Positions 17,443 through 28,199 of a DNA stretch of 47,832 nt are shown in pieces (the stretch's first letter is position 1; the number at the start of each line of letters is the position of its first letter). Both the position numbers and the translations under genes were made by a program. The DNA is taken from positions 1 through 47,832 of the forward strand of contig DYMU01000020.1 of the NCBI GenBank assembly GCA_020721445.1, written 5' to 3'. The notes beneath the pieces are model-generated. The model was given only the letters and a program-made list of their open reading frames with translations, had not been told where the DNA came from and made no database searches. The DNA comes from Gemmobacter nectariphilus (lineage in GTDB: Bacteria; Pseudomonadota; Alphaproteobacteria; Rhodobacterales; Rhodobacteraceae).

Positions 17443-19053
17443 ATGGAATTCGGGATCGTCGAGCTGTCACGGCTGCAATTTGCCATGACAGCCATGTATC
17501 ACTTCCTCTTCGTGCCGCTGACGCTGGGTCTGTCGATCCTCGTCGCGATCATGGAGACGGTTTACGTCATGACCAACCGCCCCGTCTGGCGGCAGATGAC
17601 AAAGTTCTGGGGCACGCTGTTCGGGATCAACTTCGTCCTGGGCGTCGCCACCGGCATCACCATGGAGTTTCAGTTCGGCATGAACTGGAGCTATTACAGC
17701 CATTACGTCGGTGACATCTTCGGCGCGCCGCTGGCCATTGAGGGTCTGATGGCCTTCTTCCTGGAAGCCACCTTTGTCGGCCTGTTCTTCTTTGGCTGGG
17801 AAAAGCTCAGCAAGCAGGCGCACCTGGTCGTGACCTGGCTGGTGGCCATCGGCTCGAACTTTTCGGCGCTGTGGATCCTGATTGCCAATGGCTGGATGCA
17901 GAACCCGGTTGGCGCGGAATTTAACCCGCAGACCATGCGGATGGAAATGACCGATTTCTTCGAGGTGCTGTTCAACGAAGTGGCGCAGGCCAAGTTCGTG
18001 CACACCGTCTCGGCGGGCTACGTCACGGCGTCGGTCTTCGTGATCGGGGTTTCGGCCTGGTATCTGCTGCAAAACCGCTACACCGAACTGGCACGCCGGT
18101 CGATCACCGCTGCCGCCGCTTTTGGCCTTGCCTCGGCCTTTTCGGTGGTGCTGTTGGGCGACGAGTCGGGTTATTCGGCCACCCACAGCCAGAAGATGAA
18201 ACTGGCCGCGATTGAGGCGATGTGGGAAACCCACGATGCCCCCGCGCCGTTCAACCTGATCGGCTTTCCCGACCAGGAATCCCGCGAAACGCACTATGCC
18301 ATCGAAATTCCGTGGGCCATGGGCCTGATCGGCACGCGGTCGCTGACCACCGAAATTCCGGGGATCAACGATCTAGTGGCGCAGGCGGAAACCCGTATTG
18401 CCTCGGGCCTGATCGCCTATGACGCGCTGATGCACATCCGTGAAAAGCGCGACGCTGCCGACCCGGCGATTTCCGCAACCTTCGAGGAACATTCGGCCGA
18501 TCTGGGCTTTGCCTTCCTCTTGAAGAAATACGTCGACGATCCGCGCACCGCGACGCCGGAACAGATCAAGATGGCTGCCGATGATACCGTGCCGACCGTC
18601 TGGCCGCTGTTCTGGGCCTTCCGTGTGATGGTGGGGCTTGGCTTTGGCTTCATCGCCACCATGGCCTACTTCTTCTGGCGCTCGTCCTTCCGGGGCATGA
18701 ACTATCCGCGTCCTGCCCTTTGGCTGGCTGTGGTGATGATCCCGGCACCGTGGATTGCCGCTGAAATGGGTTGGTTCGTGGCCGAGTTTGGCCGCCAGCC
18801 GTGGACGGTGGACGGCATCCTGCCGACGGCGATGTCGGTGTCGGCCCTGTCGATGACCGAAGTGGCGCTGACGCTGGCGGGCTTTGTTACCCTCTACTCG
18901 GTGCTGTTCGTCATCGAGATGGGCTTGATGCTGAAATACATCCGCAAAGGTCCGTTCCAGGATGTCGAGGAAACCGAAGCCTGGGTTCAACGTCACAATG
19001 ATCGGCTGGCCGGGCGTCGCAACGCCGATGCCATCGCCATGCCTGCGGAGTAA
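17443..19053 (+). CDS. cydA: Cytochrome bd ubiquinol oxidase subunit I
   Basis: A 536-aa integral membrane subunit carrying the three hemes (b558, b595, d) and the quinol site of the high-affinity bd oxidase. It opens IVELSRLQFAMTAMYHFLF with His20 equivalent to the E. coli heme ligand His19. GLMAFFLEATFVGLFFFGW carries the conserved glutamate of the heme region, VHTVSAGYV the second histidine, and EFGRQPWTVDGILPTAMS the conserved GRQPW motif. Nine transmembrane helices are expected. Length is near the 522 aa of E. coli. It is followed by cydB after five bases. Confidence 0.96.
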   Translation: MEFGIVELSRLQFAMTAMYHFLFVPLTLGLSILVAIMETVYVMTNRPVWRQMTKFWGTLFGINFVLGVATGITMEFQFGMNWSYYSHYVGDIFGAPLAIEGLMAFFLEATFVGLFFFGWEKLSKQAHLVVTWLVAIGSNFSALWILIANGWMQNPVGAEFNPQTMRMEMTDFFEVLFNEVAQAKFVHTVSAGYVTASVFVIGVSAWYLLQNRYTELARRSITAAAAFGLASAFSVVLLGDESGYSATHSQKMKLAAIEAMWETHDAPAPFNLIGFPDQESRETHYAIEIPWAMGLIGTRSLTTEIPGINDLVAQAETRIASGLIAYDALMHIREKRDAADPAISATFEEHSADLGFAFLLKKYVDDPRTATPEQIKMAADDTVPTVWPLFWAFRVMVGLGFGFIATMAYFFWRSSFRGMNYPRPALWLAVVMIPAPWIAAEMGWFVAEFGRQPWTVDGILPTAMSVSALSMTEVALTLAGFVTLYSVLFVIEMGLMLKYIRKGPFQDVEETEAWVQRHNDRLAGRRNADAIAMPAE

Positions 19054-19058
19054 GCACC

Positions 19059-20222
19059 ATGATCTTGCATGAACTTCTAAGCTATGAACTGCTGCGCGTG
19101 ATCTGGTGGGGGCTGCTGGGTGTCCTGCTGATCGGCTTTGCGCTGACCGACGGCTTCGACATGGGGGTGGGTGCGCTGATCCCCTTCGTCGGCAAAACCG
19201 ATGTGGAGCGCCGGGTGGCGATCAACACCGTCGGCCCGGTCTGGGAAGGCAACCAGGTCTGGTTCATCCTGGGGGGCGGCGCGATCTTTGCCGCTTGGCC
19301 ACCGCTTTACGCGGTGTCGTTCTCGGGCTTTTACCTTGCGATGTTCGTCATTCTGGCGGCCTTCATCGTGCGGCCCGTGGCGTTCAAATACCGCTCCAAG
19401 CGTGACAGCGCCACCTGGCGCAGCGCTTGGGATTGGGCGTTGTTCGCATCGGGCGCCATTCCGGCCCTGCTGTTTGGCGTGGCCGTCGGCAATGTGATCC
19501 AGGGCGTGCCCTTCCACTTCACCGACGACCTGCATTCGATCTATGAAGGCGCGTGGTATACCAAGTTCATCGGTCTGCTCGATCCGTTCTCGATCTTGGC
19601 TGGCGTCGTGTCGCTGTCGATGCTGATCATGCATGGCGGCGCATGGCTGACGCTGAAAGCCGAGGGCAACGTTCAGGCGCGTGCCCGGGTGATCGGGGCC
19701 TTTGCGGCGCTGATTGCGGTGGCGACCTATATCCTTGCCGGGGTCTGGATGGCGTTTGGCATCGAAGGCTATCGGATCGTCGGCGACTATCTCACCGGCG
19801 GCCCGTCGAACCCGCTGCACTTCGAGGTGGAAAAGACCGCCAGCTGGCTGACCGCCTACAGCGATCGTCCGTGGATCGTGCTCGCCCCCGTCATGGGCAT
19901 CCTTGGTGGCCTGCTGACCTTTGCCGGGCTGCGCGCCGGGCGCGAAGTCTCGACCCTGCTGTTTTCCAAGATGGCGATCTTCGGGGTGATTTCTTCGGTG
20001 GGCCTGACGATGTTCCCGTTCATCATGCCGTCGTCATCTGATCCGCAATCATCGCTGACGGTGTGGAACTCCTCCTCGTCGCACCTGACCTTGTTCATCA
20101 TGCTGGTTTGCGCGCTGATCTTCATGCCGCTGATCCTGGCCTATACCGCATGGGTTTACAAAGTCCTGTGGGGCAAGGTCACCGAGGCCGACGTCACCGA
20201 CAACTCTCACTCGGTCTATTGA
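19059..20222 (+). CDS. cydB: Cytochrome bd ubiquinol oxidase subunit II
   Basis: A 387-aa membrane protein with eight expected helices that packs against CydA and supports the heme site. Family signatures: GFALTDGFDMGVGALIPF, NTVGPVWEGNQVWFILGGGA, AAWPPLYAVSFSGFYLAMF, and near the C-terminus TMFPFIMPSS and LTVWNSSSSHLTL. A GGAG ribosome-binding site overlaps the end of cydA. CydX follows 18 bases later. Confidence 0.96.
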   Translation: MILHELLSYELLRVIWWGLLGVLLIGFALTDGFDMGVGALIPFVGKTDVERRVAINTVGPVWEGNQVWFILGGGAIFAAWPPLYAVSFSGFYLAMFVILAAFIVRPVAFKYRSKRDSATWRSAWDWALFASGAIPALLFGVAVGNVIQGVPFHFTDDLHSIYEGAWYTKFIGLLDPFSILAGVVSLSMLIMHGGAWLTLKAEGNVQARARVIGAFAALIAVATYILAGVWMAFGIEGYRIVGDYLTGGPSNPLHFEVEKTASWLTAYSDRPWIVLAPVMGILGGLLTFAGLRAGREVSTLLFSKMAIFGVISSVGLTMFPFIMPSSSDPQSSLTVWNSSSSHLTLFIMLVCALIFMPLILAYTAWVYKVLWGKVTEADVTDNSHSVY

Positions 20223-20240
20223 CCCGAAAGGACTGAAATC

Positions 20241-20381
20241 ATGTGGTATTTCGCTTGGCTTCTGGGCCTTCCGCTGGCCGCTATCTTCGCTGTGATGAAC
20301 GCGATGTGGCTGGAGTTGAAGGAAGACGAAAAGACGATCAACCGCGATGGGGCTTTCCCATCCCGCAAAGCGCGGTCCTGA
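20241..20381 (+). CDS. cydX: Cytochrome bd oxidase small subunit CydX
   Basis: A 46-aa single-helix protein starting MWYFAWLLGLPLAAIFAVMN, then a charged tail rich in Glu and Lys. E. coli CydX starts MWYFAWILG. CydX binds CydA and stabilises the heme site of the bd complex. It lies 18 bases after cydB with an AAAGGA site before the ATG and is followed by a strong hairpin. Its position and start leave little doubt. Confidence 0.93.
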   Translation: MWYFAWLLGLPLAAIFAVMNAMWLELKEDEKTINRDGAFPSRKARS

Positions 20382-20397
20382 CCGCCGCGTGACGCCA

Positions 20398-20425
20398 GCA
20401 GGGCGGTGGGAAGCCACCGCCCTGC
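20398..20425 (+). terminator. Perfect 12-bp hairpin after cydX
   Basis: GCAGGGCGGTGG and CCACCGCCCTGC pair without mismatch around the tetraloop GAAG. A short T-rich stretch (TATTTTC) follows five bases on. It is a likely terminator or 3' stabiliser of the cyd transcript, with possible read-through into the SLAC1-like gene 33 bases downstream. Confidence 0.7.
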
Positions 20426-20458
20426 TCGCCTATTTTCAACCAGAACCGGATCCATGCC

Positions 20459-21469
20459 ATGACCACCGTTTCGACCCATTCCATCCCGCACAGCCGGCTT
20501 GCGCATTACCCCATTACCTTCTTTGCCATCGGCATGGGGATGATGGGGCTGACCCTGGCCGTGCGCGCCGCCGAGCATGCCTTCATGCCCGCGCATGCCG
20601 GCACACCGCTGCTGGCAGGTCTTGCAAATGTGCCCTCCACCTGGGTGTTGGCGCTGTCGGTTGCCATGCTGCTGGCGGTGTCCATCGGCTATCTGGCCAA
20701 AGTCCTGACCCACCCGGCCGAGGTCAGCGCGGAATGGCACCACCCGGTGCGCATCGCGTTCTTTCCGGCGATTTCCATCTCGCTTTTGCTGCTGGCGGTG
20801 GCCTTGCTGGACCCGATGCCTGCGGTGGCGCATGGCGTTTGGCTGGCAGGAACGGTTGTGCAAGGCGGGCTTGCCCTTGCGGTCATCGGCTCGTGGATCG
20901 GGCATCGGCCGTTTCAGCACACCCAGATGACGCCGGCCTGGTTCATTCCGGCGGTGGGCAATGTCATCGTGCCGATTGCCGGGGCCAAGTTGGGCTATAC
21001 CGAGATTTCGTGGCTGTTCTTTTCCGGTGGACTGATCTTCTGGGTGATCCTGCTGACGCTGGTGATGAACCGCCTGATGTTCCACGATCCGCTGCCGGGC
21101 CGGATGGCACCCACGCTAATGATCCTGATCGCACCGCCCGCCGTCGCCCTGATCTCGTGGTTGCGGCTGGAAGGCACCGTCGGCCCGTTTGGTCATTTCC
21201 TATTGTCGGCGGCTTACGTCTTTGCGCTCTTGGTGTTGACGCAGGTGGGCAAGTTCCGCAAAATGCCGTTTGCGCTGTCATGGTGGGCGCTGTCCTTTCC
21301 GCTGGCCGCCCTGTCGATCGCCAGCTTCACCTATGCCCAGGCCGTCAATTCCGATGCGCATCGCGTGATCGGGGCCGGTCTGCTGGTGCTGCTGATTGCT
21401 GTTGTTGCGGTGCTGATCGTGCGCACCGCCTCTGCCATCGCTGCGGGCAAGATCTGCGTGCCCGAGTGA
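20459..21469 (+). CDS. SLAC1/TehA-family anion channel or tellurite-resistance-type protein
   Basis: A 336-aa inner-membrane protein with about ten hydrophobic helices in a regular spacing. Recognisable stretches are the N-terminal PITFFAIGMGMMGLTLA, the central TPAWFIPAVGNVIVPIAGA, and MAPTLMILIAPPAVALISW. These match the SLAC1/TehA fold, which forms anion channels (chloride, nitrate, malate) or is annotated as tellurite-resistance/dicarboxylate transporter. It lies just downstream of cydX and upstream of a DsrE-like gene. A functional link with cytochrome bd is unproven. Confidence 0.85.
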   Translation: MTTVSTHSIPHSRLAHYPITFFAIGMGMMGLTLAVRAAEHAFMPAHAGTPLLAGLANVPSTWVLALSVAMLLAVSIGYLAKVLTHPAEVSAEWHHPVRIAFFPAISISLLLLAVALLDPMPAVAHGVWLAGTVVQGGLALAVIGSWIGHRPFQHTQMTPAWFIPAVGNVIVPIAGAKLGYTEISWLFFSGGLIFWVILLTLVMNRLMFHDPLPGRMAPTLMILIAPPAVALISWLRLEGTVGPFGHFLLSAAYVFALLVLTQVGKFRKMPFALSWWALSFPLAALSIASFTYAQAVNSDAHRVIGAGLLVLLIAVVAVLIVRTASAIAAGKICVPE

Positions 21470-21507
21470 TCCCTACGACCCGACCCTCGCATCAAACGGA
21501 GAATTCC

Positions 21508-21945
21508 ATGCGTAAACTTGCAGCCTCTGCCCTTGCCCTTGGCCTGGCCTTCGGCACCGCAGCCCAGGCCGAAGGGCCGAACAAACTGGTCACCATCCTG
21601 ACCGCACCCGAAGCACAGACCCAGTTGATGGCGATGGTGCTGACCATGAACGCCATGGCCACTGGCGCGCAGGCCGAAATGCTACTGTGCGGCCCGGCAG
21701 CAGACATTGCGCTGAAAGAAGCGCCGGAATCCGCCACCGCCGGTCAGCCGCCGAAGGGTGCCAGCCCGCAAGGCCTGATGAAGATGATGATGGAAAAGAA
21801 CGGCCTCAAGGTTCAGGTCTGCGCCATCTATCTGCCCGGCAAAGGGGCTGATGCCTCGATCCTGATCGACGGCGTCACTGCGGCGGCACCTGATGCGATG
21901 GGTGCGGCCATCGTCGCCGACGACACCAGCGTGATGAGCTTTTAA
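21508..21945 (+). CDS. Periplasmic DsrE/DsrF-like protein
   Basis: A 145-aa protein with a Sec signal peptide (MRKLAASALALGLAFG, cleavage likely after AQA at about residue 20). The mature part looks like a DsrE-type fold: LVTILTAPEAQTQLMAMVLT, AEMLLCGPAADIALKEA, and a KNGLKVQVCAIYLPG strand. Two cysteines in those segments could act in sulfur or redox chemistry. DsrE-like proteins often carry sulfur. It has an ACGGAG ribosome-binding site and a strong terminator follows. Confidence 0.75.
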   Translation: MRKLAASALALGLAFGTAAQAEGPNKLVTILTAPEAQTQLMAMVLTMNAMATGAQAEMLLCGPAADIALKEAPESATAGQPPKGASPQGLMKMMMEKNGLKVQVCAIYLPGKGADASILIDGVTAAAPDAMGAAIVADDTSVMSF

Positions 21946-21975
21946 GGCCAATCCTGCGCGCCCCGCGCAACGTCG

Positions 21976-22008
21976 CCCCCCGCAAGGTCAGCTTGCGGGG
22001 GGTTTTTC
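21976..22008 (+). terminator. Rho-independent terminator
   Basis: An 11-bp perfect stem (CCCCCCGCAAG with CTTGCGGGGGG) and a 5-nt loop are followed directly by TTTTTC. It ends the transcript containing the DsrE-like gene and insulates obgE. Confidence 0.9.
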
Positions 22009-22076
22009 TTTGTGTTGCAGGCCACCCAAGCGCTGCCTTGAGGTTCTGCCCCCGTTCCTGTATCGCAGGCGCTTAA

Positions 22077-24226
<2,150 letters not shown>

Positions 24227-24239
24227 GGGGCGAATGTCT

Positions 24240-24272
24240 GGGGGCTCTGCCCCCAACCCCGGGGTATTTTTT
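24240..24272. repeat. Intergenic GC-hairpin element between proB and proA
   Basis: GGGGGC-TCT-GCCCCC forms a 6-bp stem, followed by ACCCCGGGGT and a T-run (TATTTTTTCC). I recognise this GGGGGCTCTGCCCCC...CCCCGGGGTATTTTT arrangement as a common intergenic element in Rhodobacteraceae genomes, from memory. It may terminate or attenuate between proB and proA. Confidence 0.55.
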
Positions 24273-24294
24273 CCAAGAGGAAAGGGCTTTTCGC

Positions 24295-25554
24295 ATGGAG
24301 GAGCAAATCTCTGAACTGATGCACGAGATCGGTGCCAAGGCGCGGGCGGCGGCAGCGGAGTTGGCCTATGCGTCGTCCGAGCGCAAGCATGCGGCGCTGA
24401 TCGGTGCGGCGGATGCGGTTTGGGCCAGTCGCCAATTGATCATGGACGAAAACACGCTTGATCTGGCCTATGGCAGCGAAAAGGGTCTGTCGCCCGCGAT
24501 GATGGACCGCTTGCGGCTGGATGAGGGGCGCATTCGCGGCATCGTCGATGGCTTGCGCGCGGTGGCGGCGCAGCGCGATCCAGTGGGGCGGGTGCTGGCG
24601 GAATGGGATATGCCCACGGGCCTGCACATTCAGCGGGTGGCGACGCCCTTGGGCGTGGTGGGCGTGATCTACGAGTCGCGCCCCAATGTCACTGCTGACG
24701 CCGGGGCGCTGTGCCTGGTGGCGGGCAATGCGGTGATCTTGCGCGGCGGATCGGAAAGCTTTCATTCGTCGACCGCCATCCATGCCTGCATGGTGGAAGG
24801 GTTGCGCGGGGCAGGGCTGCCCGAGGCGGCGATCCAGCTGATCCCGACCCGTGACCGCGAGATGGTGACGGCGATGTTGCGGGCGACCGAGCATATCGAC
24901 GTGATCGTGCCGCGCGGCGGCAAGGGGCTGGTTGGGCTGGTCCAGCGCGAGGCGCGGGTGCCGGTTTTTGCGCATCTGGAGGGTATCTGCCACGTCTATG
25001 CCGACCGCGACGCTGACCTGGAAAAGGCGCGCCGCGTGGTGCTGAACGCGAAAACCCGCCGCACCGGGATTTGCGGGGCTGCCGAATGTCTGCTGATCGA
25101 CCAAGGCTTCTACGCCCGGCATGGTGCTGTGCTGATCGAAGACCTGCTGCGCGCCGGGGTCGAGGTGCGCACAACCGGCGCACTTCTGGAAGTGCCGGGC
25201 ACCGTGCAGGCCGCGCCCGATGATTTCGGGCGTGAGTTTCTGGACATGATCATTGCAGCCAAGCTGGTTGGTGGCGTGGATGAGGCGATTGCCCATATCC
25301 GCCACTATGGATCAAACCACACCGAAAGCATCCTGACCGAAAACGATGCCACCGCCGCCCGGTTTTTTCAGCGTCTCGACAGTGCGATCCTGATGCGCAA
25401 CGCCTCGACCCAGTTTGCCGATGGCGGCGAATTCGGCATGGGCGCGGAAATCGGCATCGCCACCGGCAAGCTGCACGCCCGCGGCCCGGTGGGCGCGGAA
25501 CAACTGACCAGTTTCAAGTATCTGGTCACCGGCGATGGCACCTGTCGGGCCTAA
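24295..25554 (+). CDS. proA: Gamma-glutamyl phosphate reductase
   Basis: A 419-aa NADPH-dependent enzyme reducing glutamyl-5-phosphate to glutamate-5-semialdehyde in proline synthesis, acting with ProB to protect the labile intermediate. Aldehyde-dehydrogenase-fold features: [45 protein letters not shown], and the catalytic cysteine in [34 protein letters not shown] is typical of the C-terminal region. The ribosome-binding site is GAGGAAAGG. Its stop overlaps that of the convergent chpT by four bases. Confidence 0.96.
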   Translation: MEEQISELMHEIGAKARAAAAELAYASSERKHAALIGAADAVWASRQLIMDENTLDLAYGSEKGLSPAMMDRLRLDEGRIRGIVDGLRAVAAQRDPVGRVLAEWDMPTGLHIQRVATPLGVVGVIYESRPNVTADAGALCLVAGNAVILRGGSESFHSSTAIHACMVEGLRGAGLPEAAIQLIPTRDREMVTAMLRATEHIDVIVPRGGKGLVGLVQREARVPVFAHLEGICHVYADRDADLEKARRVVLNAKTRRTGICGAAECLLIDQGFYARHGAVLIEDLLRAGVEVRTTGALLEVPGTVQAAPDDFGREFLDMIIAAKLVGGVDEAIAHIRHYGSNHTESILTENDATAARFFQRLDSAILMRNASTQFADGGEFGMGAEIGIATGKLHARGPVGAEQLTSFKYLVTGDGTCRA

Positions 25555-26150
25555 AAGTTCAGCCGCACCTCACCCTCGCGGATGTCAACGGTCAGGCGGC
25601 GGTGCTGGCGGGCGATTTCATCGCGCAACAGGGCGAATTGCACCTGACCGGGGCCGATCTCTGCCGTGGCTGCGGGGTTCGACAGGATCTCCCACAGGTC
25701 GGGGTCAACCCGCAGGCGCGGGGTCTGGCCTGTCAACGTCCACCGGGCCTCACCCCGGTCTGCGGTCAGGGTGCCGCCGTGTGGCATTGCGGTTTCAAGG
25801 CATTGGATGGCAAGGAACGCCAGCTTCACCTCGCGCCGCGACAGTTCCATCGGTGAATGCCAGCTGATGGCCAGACGCCCCCCGCGCGTCAGGTCGGACA
25901 GGATGCCCGACACTTCCGCCCGACCAATGCGCTGATCGCTGCCCCCTGCGGCGCCAAAGGCCACCCGGAAAAACCGGATGCGGGCGTTGGCATGCGCCAC
26001 CGAGTCGACGATCAGGGCCAGTTCCGGGCTGCGCGCGCTGCCATCCATCATCAGCAGCTCTACCCCATTGCCGATGGCCCCGATCGGGCTGATAAGATCA
26101 TGGCAGATGCGAGAGCCAAGCAAGGCGGTCAGATCGGTTTTGTCGGTCAT
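25551..26150 (-). CDS. chpT: Histidine phosphotransferase ChpT
   Basis: A 199-aa phosphotransfer protein passing phosphate from the hybrid kinase CckA to the cell-cycle regulator CtrA (and CpdR). The phosphorylated histidine is His17 in [20 protein letters not shown]. The remaining residues form a degenerate histidine-kinase-like ATPase fold without the N or G boxes. The start at 26150 has AAGGAC upstream. In Rhodobacteraceae this relay controls motility and gene-transfer agents rather than viability. The olsB promoter region, 0.3 kb away, carries a CtrA-type box. Confidence 0.9.
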   Translation of the reverse strand: MTDKTDLTALLGSRICHDLISPIGAIGNGVELLMMDGSARSPELALIVDSVAHANARIRFFRVAFGAAGGSDQRIGRAEVSGILSDLTRGGRLAISWHSPMELSRREVKLAFLAIQCLETAMPHGGTLTADRGEARWTLTGQTPRLRVDPDLWEILSNPAATAEIGPGQVQFALLRDEIARQHRRLTVDIREGEVRLNF

Positions 26151-26186
26151 GATCTTGTCCTTGGCCAAGTGCAAAAGGGGAAACGG

Positions 26187-26360
26187 ATGAATTCGCTGCT
26201 GGAGCCGGGCATGATGGTCCGCCACCCGGACCGGGCCGATTGGGGGCTTGGGCAAGTGCAATCCAACATTAGCGGCCGCATCACGGTTAACTTTGAACAC
26301 GCGGGCAAGGTGGTGATCGACGGGACCCGCATCACCCTTATCCCGCTTTTCGGCGAGTGA
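26187..26360 (+). CDS. DUF3553 domain protein
   Basis: A 57-aa protein: MNSLLEPGMMVRHPDRADWG, then GLGQVQSNISGRITVNFEHA and a GKVVIDG...LIPL end. The pattern of short strands around WGLGQVQS matches DUF3553, a small beta-barrel (CarD/Tudor-like) domain also seen as a UvrD C-terminal element, so nucleic-acid or RNA-polymerase contact is possible. It is divergent from chpT with 36 bases between starts and has an AGGGGAAA ribosome-binding region. Confidence 0.85.
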   Translation: MNSLLEPGMMVRHPDRADWGLGQVQSNISGRITVNFEHAGKVVIDGTRITLIPLFGE

Positions 26361-26456
26361 TCAACCCCCAGGCGAATTCAATACTTGGTTCAACCATGAG
26401 ATGTCTCCACGCTTGTGGGTTGCTTTGGCGCATGGTTGCTTTTATCTCCGCAGTCG

Positions 26457-26472
26457 TTAACCGGGGGTTAAG
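26457..26472 (+). promoter_or_regulatory. CtrA-type box upstream of olsB
   Basis: TTAA-CCGGGGG-TTAA followed by G matches the TTAA-N7-TTAA core with one base off the extended TTAAC form. It ends 9 bases before the olsB GTG, overlapping or adjoining the ribosome-binding site AAGGACG, so it would act close to or downstream of the transcription start. Confidence 0.45.
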
Positions 26473-26481
26473 GACGATTTC

Positions 26482-27270
26482 GTGACCACTGCACAGGGCG
26501 ATGATCGATACGAGGTGCGTCTGGCCAGCGGTGAGGCTGATATCGCAGCGGCGCATCACTTGCGTTATCAGGTCTTTGTCGCAGAAATGGGTGCCGATGG
26601 CCCGCTGGTCGATCACCGGGCGCGGCTGGAGCGGGATGAGTTCGACCATCACTTTGACCATCTTGTGCTGATCGACACCACGCGCGATCCGGCCGATCGG
26701 GACCATGTGGTTGGGGCTTACCGTCTGCTTTCGGGCGACAGGCTGGCGCAGGCCGGGCGGTTCTATTCGGAAACCGAGTTTGACCTTGCCCCCCTGAAAG
26801 CATCGGGGCGGCGGCTGCTGGAATTGGGCCGGTCCTGCGTGCATGTCGATCACCGTGGCGGCACCGGCATGTTCCATTTGTGGAATGCTCTGGCGCAATA
26901 TGTGATCGAAAACCAGATCGAAATCCTGTTCGGCGCGGCAAGTTTTCCCGGCACCAACCCCGCGGCAATGGCGCAGGCCTTGTCGTATCTGCATCAGTGC
27001 CACCTTGCCCCCGAACCGCTGCGGGTGCGGGCCCGGGGCCAGAACGCGACGCCGATGAACCTTCTGCCCCCGGCCCAGATTGACCGTCGCGCGGCGTTGT
27101 CGGGAACGCCGGCCCTGATCAAGGCCTATCTGCGGCTGGGTGGCTTTGTGGGCGAGGGTGCCTTCATCGACCATGCCTTCAACACCACGGATGTCTGCCT
27201 TGTGATGGACACCACGCAGATGAGCGCCAAGCACCGCGCCTTTTATCTGCGCAAGGGGGCCACCGTGTGA
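26482..27270 (+). CDS. olsB: L-ornithine N-alpha-acyltransferase OlsB
   Basis: A 262-aa GNAT-like acyltransferase attaching a 3-hydroxyacyl group from acyl-ACP to ornithine, giving lyso-ornithine lipid. Family features: AAHHLRYQVFVAEMGADG, DHLVLID...VVGAYRLL, FYSETEFDL, ELGRSCVHVDHRGG, and LFGAASFPGTNP. The GTG at 26482 has AAGGACG before it. It overlaps olsA by four bases. Ornithine lipids are phosphate-free membrane lipids, often made under phosphate limitation. Confidence 0.92.
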   Translation: MTTAQGDDRYEVRLASGEADIAAAHHLRYQVFVAEMGADGPLVDHRARLERDEFDHHFDHLVLIDTTRDPADRDHVVGAYRLLSGDRLAQAGRFYSETEFDLAPLKASGRRLLELGRSCVHVDHRGGTGMFHLWNALAQYVIENQIEILFGAASFPGTNPAAMAQALSYLHQCHLAPEPLRVRARGQNATPMNLLPPAQIDRRAALSGTPALIKAYLRLGGFVGEGAFIDHAFNTTDVCLVMDTTQMSAKHRAFYLRKGATV

Positions 27271-28088
27271 GCGACTGGGTCGCAAGCGAGATGGCCCGGC
27301 CGCGCATCGGACCCGGCGGCTGGCTGCGGGTGGTCTGGCGCGGCGCAGCACTGGCGCTGCTGTGCTATGGCGGGCTGTTGGTCTTGCTGGCGCTGCGACT
27401 TGTCGAAGGCCCTCTGTTCGGCCCGTCGCGGCCCTGGACGCCTTGGGTCACGCATGCGGTGTGCCGGGCTGCGCTGCGGATCATCGGGCTTGGGGTGCAG
27501 CAAAGCGGGGTGCCGATGCAACACCTTGGGGCCATGGTGGCCAATCACGGCTCATGGCTTGATATCTTCGTGCTCAACGCCTGCACCCGCGTCTGTTTCG
27601 TCGCCAAGTCCGAGGTGCGGGGTTGGGCCGGCATCGGCTGGCTGGCCCGTGCCACCGGGACGGTCTTCATCACCCGCAAGGGGACCGAAGCCAAGGTCCA
27701 GCAACACATCTTGCAAGACCGTCTGCGGGCCGGGCATCGGCTGCTGTTCTTTCCCGAAGGCACGTCCAGCGACAGCCTTCGGGTTCTGCCCTTCAAATCA
27801 ACCCTTTTCGCGGCCTTCTTCAACCACGGGCTTGATCGGATCGTGCATATCCAGCCGGTGACGCTGGCTTACCGTGCCCCCGAAGGGACCGACCCCCGCT
27901 TTTACGGCTGGTGGGGCAAGATGGCATTTGCGCCGCATCTGATCGACATCCTGTCGCCTGCCCGCCAAGGCCACGTCGCGGTGATCTTTCATCCCGAAGT
28001 TCCGGTCGACGCTTTCGCCAACCGCAAAGACCTTGCCAGCCATTGCGAGCGCGTCATCGCCACCAGCCATCCGGCATCCTTACGCTGA
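27267..28088 (+). CDS. olsA: Lyso-ornithine lipid O-acyltransferase OlsA
   Basis: A 273-aa PlsC-family acyltransferase adding the second acyl chain to lyso-ornithine lipid. A membrane helix covers about 24-46. The catalytic motif is NHGSWLD at 93-99 and the acceptor-binding motif FPEGTSSD at 162-169. The GTG start overlaps the olsB stop (GTGA), so the two enzymes are coupled. Without OlsB beside it, this could be read as a 1-acylglycerol-3-phosphate acyltransferase; the pairing supports OlsA. Confidence 0.9.
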   Translation: MSDWVASEMARPRIGPGGWLRVVWRGAALALLCYGGLLVLLALRLVEGPLFGPSRPWTPWVTHAVCRAALRIIGLGVQQSGVPMQHLGAMVANHGSWLDIFVLNACTRVCFVAKSEVRGWAGIGWLARATGTVFITRKGTEAKVQQHILQDRLRAGHRLLFFPEGTSSDSLRVLPFKSTLFAAFFNHGLDRIVHIQPVTLAYRAPEGTDPRFYGWWGKMAFAPHLIDILSPARQGHVAVIFHPEVPVDAFANRKDLASHCERVIATSHPASLR

Positions 28089-28137
28089 ACCCCGGCGCAT
28101 CACAGTCGAAGACGCGCAAAAACCGCCGCCGCCATTG

Positions 28138-28165
28138 CTGCTTGAAAAATACTCCCGCCGGAGGC
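28138..28165. repeat. Short intergenic element (AAATACTCCCGCCGGAGGC type)
   Basis: The 110-bp gap between converging olsA and the ThiE-like gene contains a TGAAAAATACTCCCGCC / GGAGGC element. CTCC-CGCC-GGAG can form a small hairpin. I recall this string as frequent in intergenic DNA of Rhodobacteraceae; its role is unknown. Confidence 0.4.
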
Positions 28166-28199
28166 ATGCAGCCTTTGCCCCAAGCGCAAGGATCACAGC

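Noticed and set aside
20347-21507. Long open frame running through the SLAC1-like gene into the DsrE-like gene
   Set aside because: The first part reads the SLAC1-like gene in the wrong frame. Only the last 145 codons, with a signal peptide and ribosome-binding site at 21508, are a real gene.
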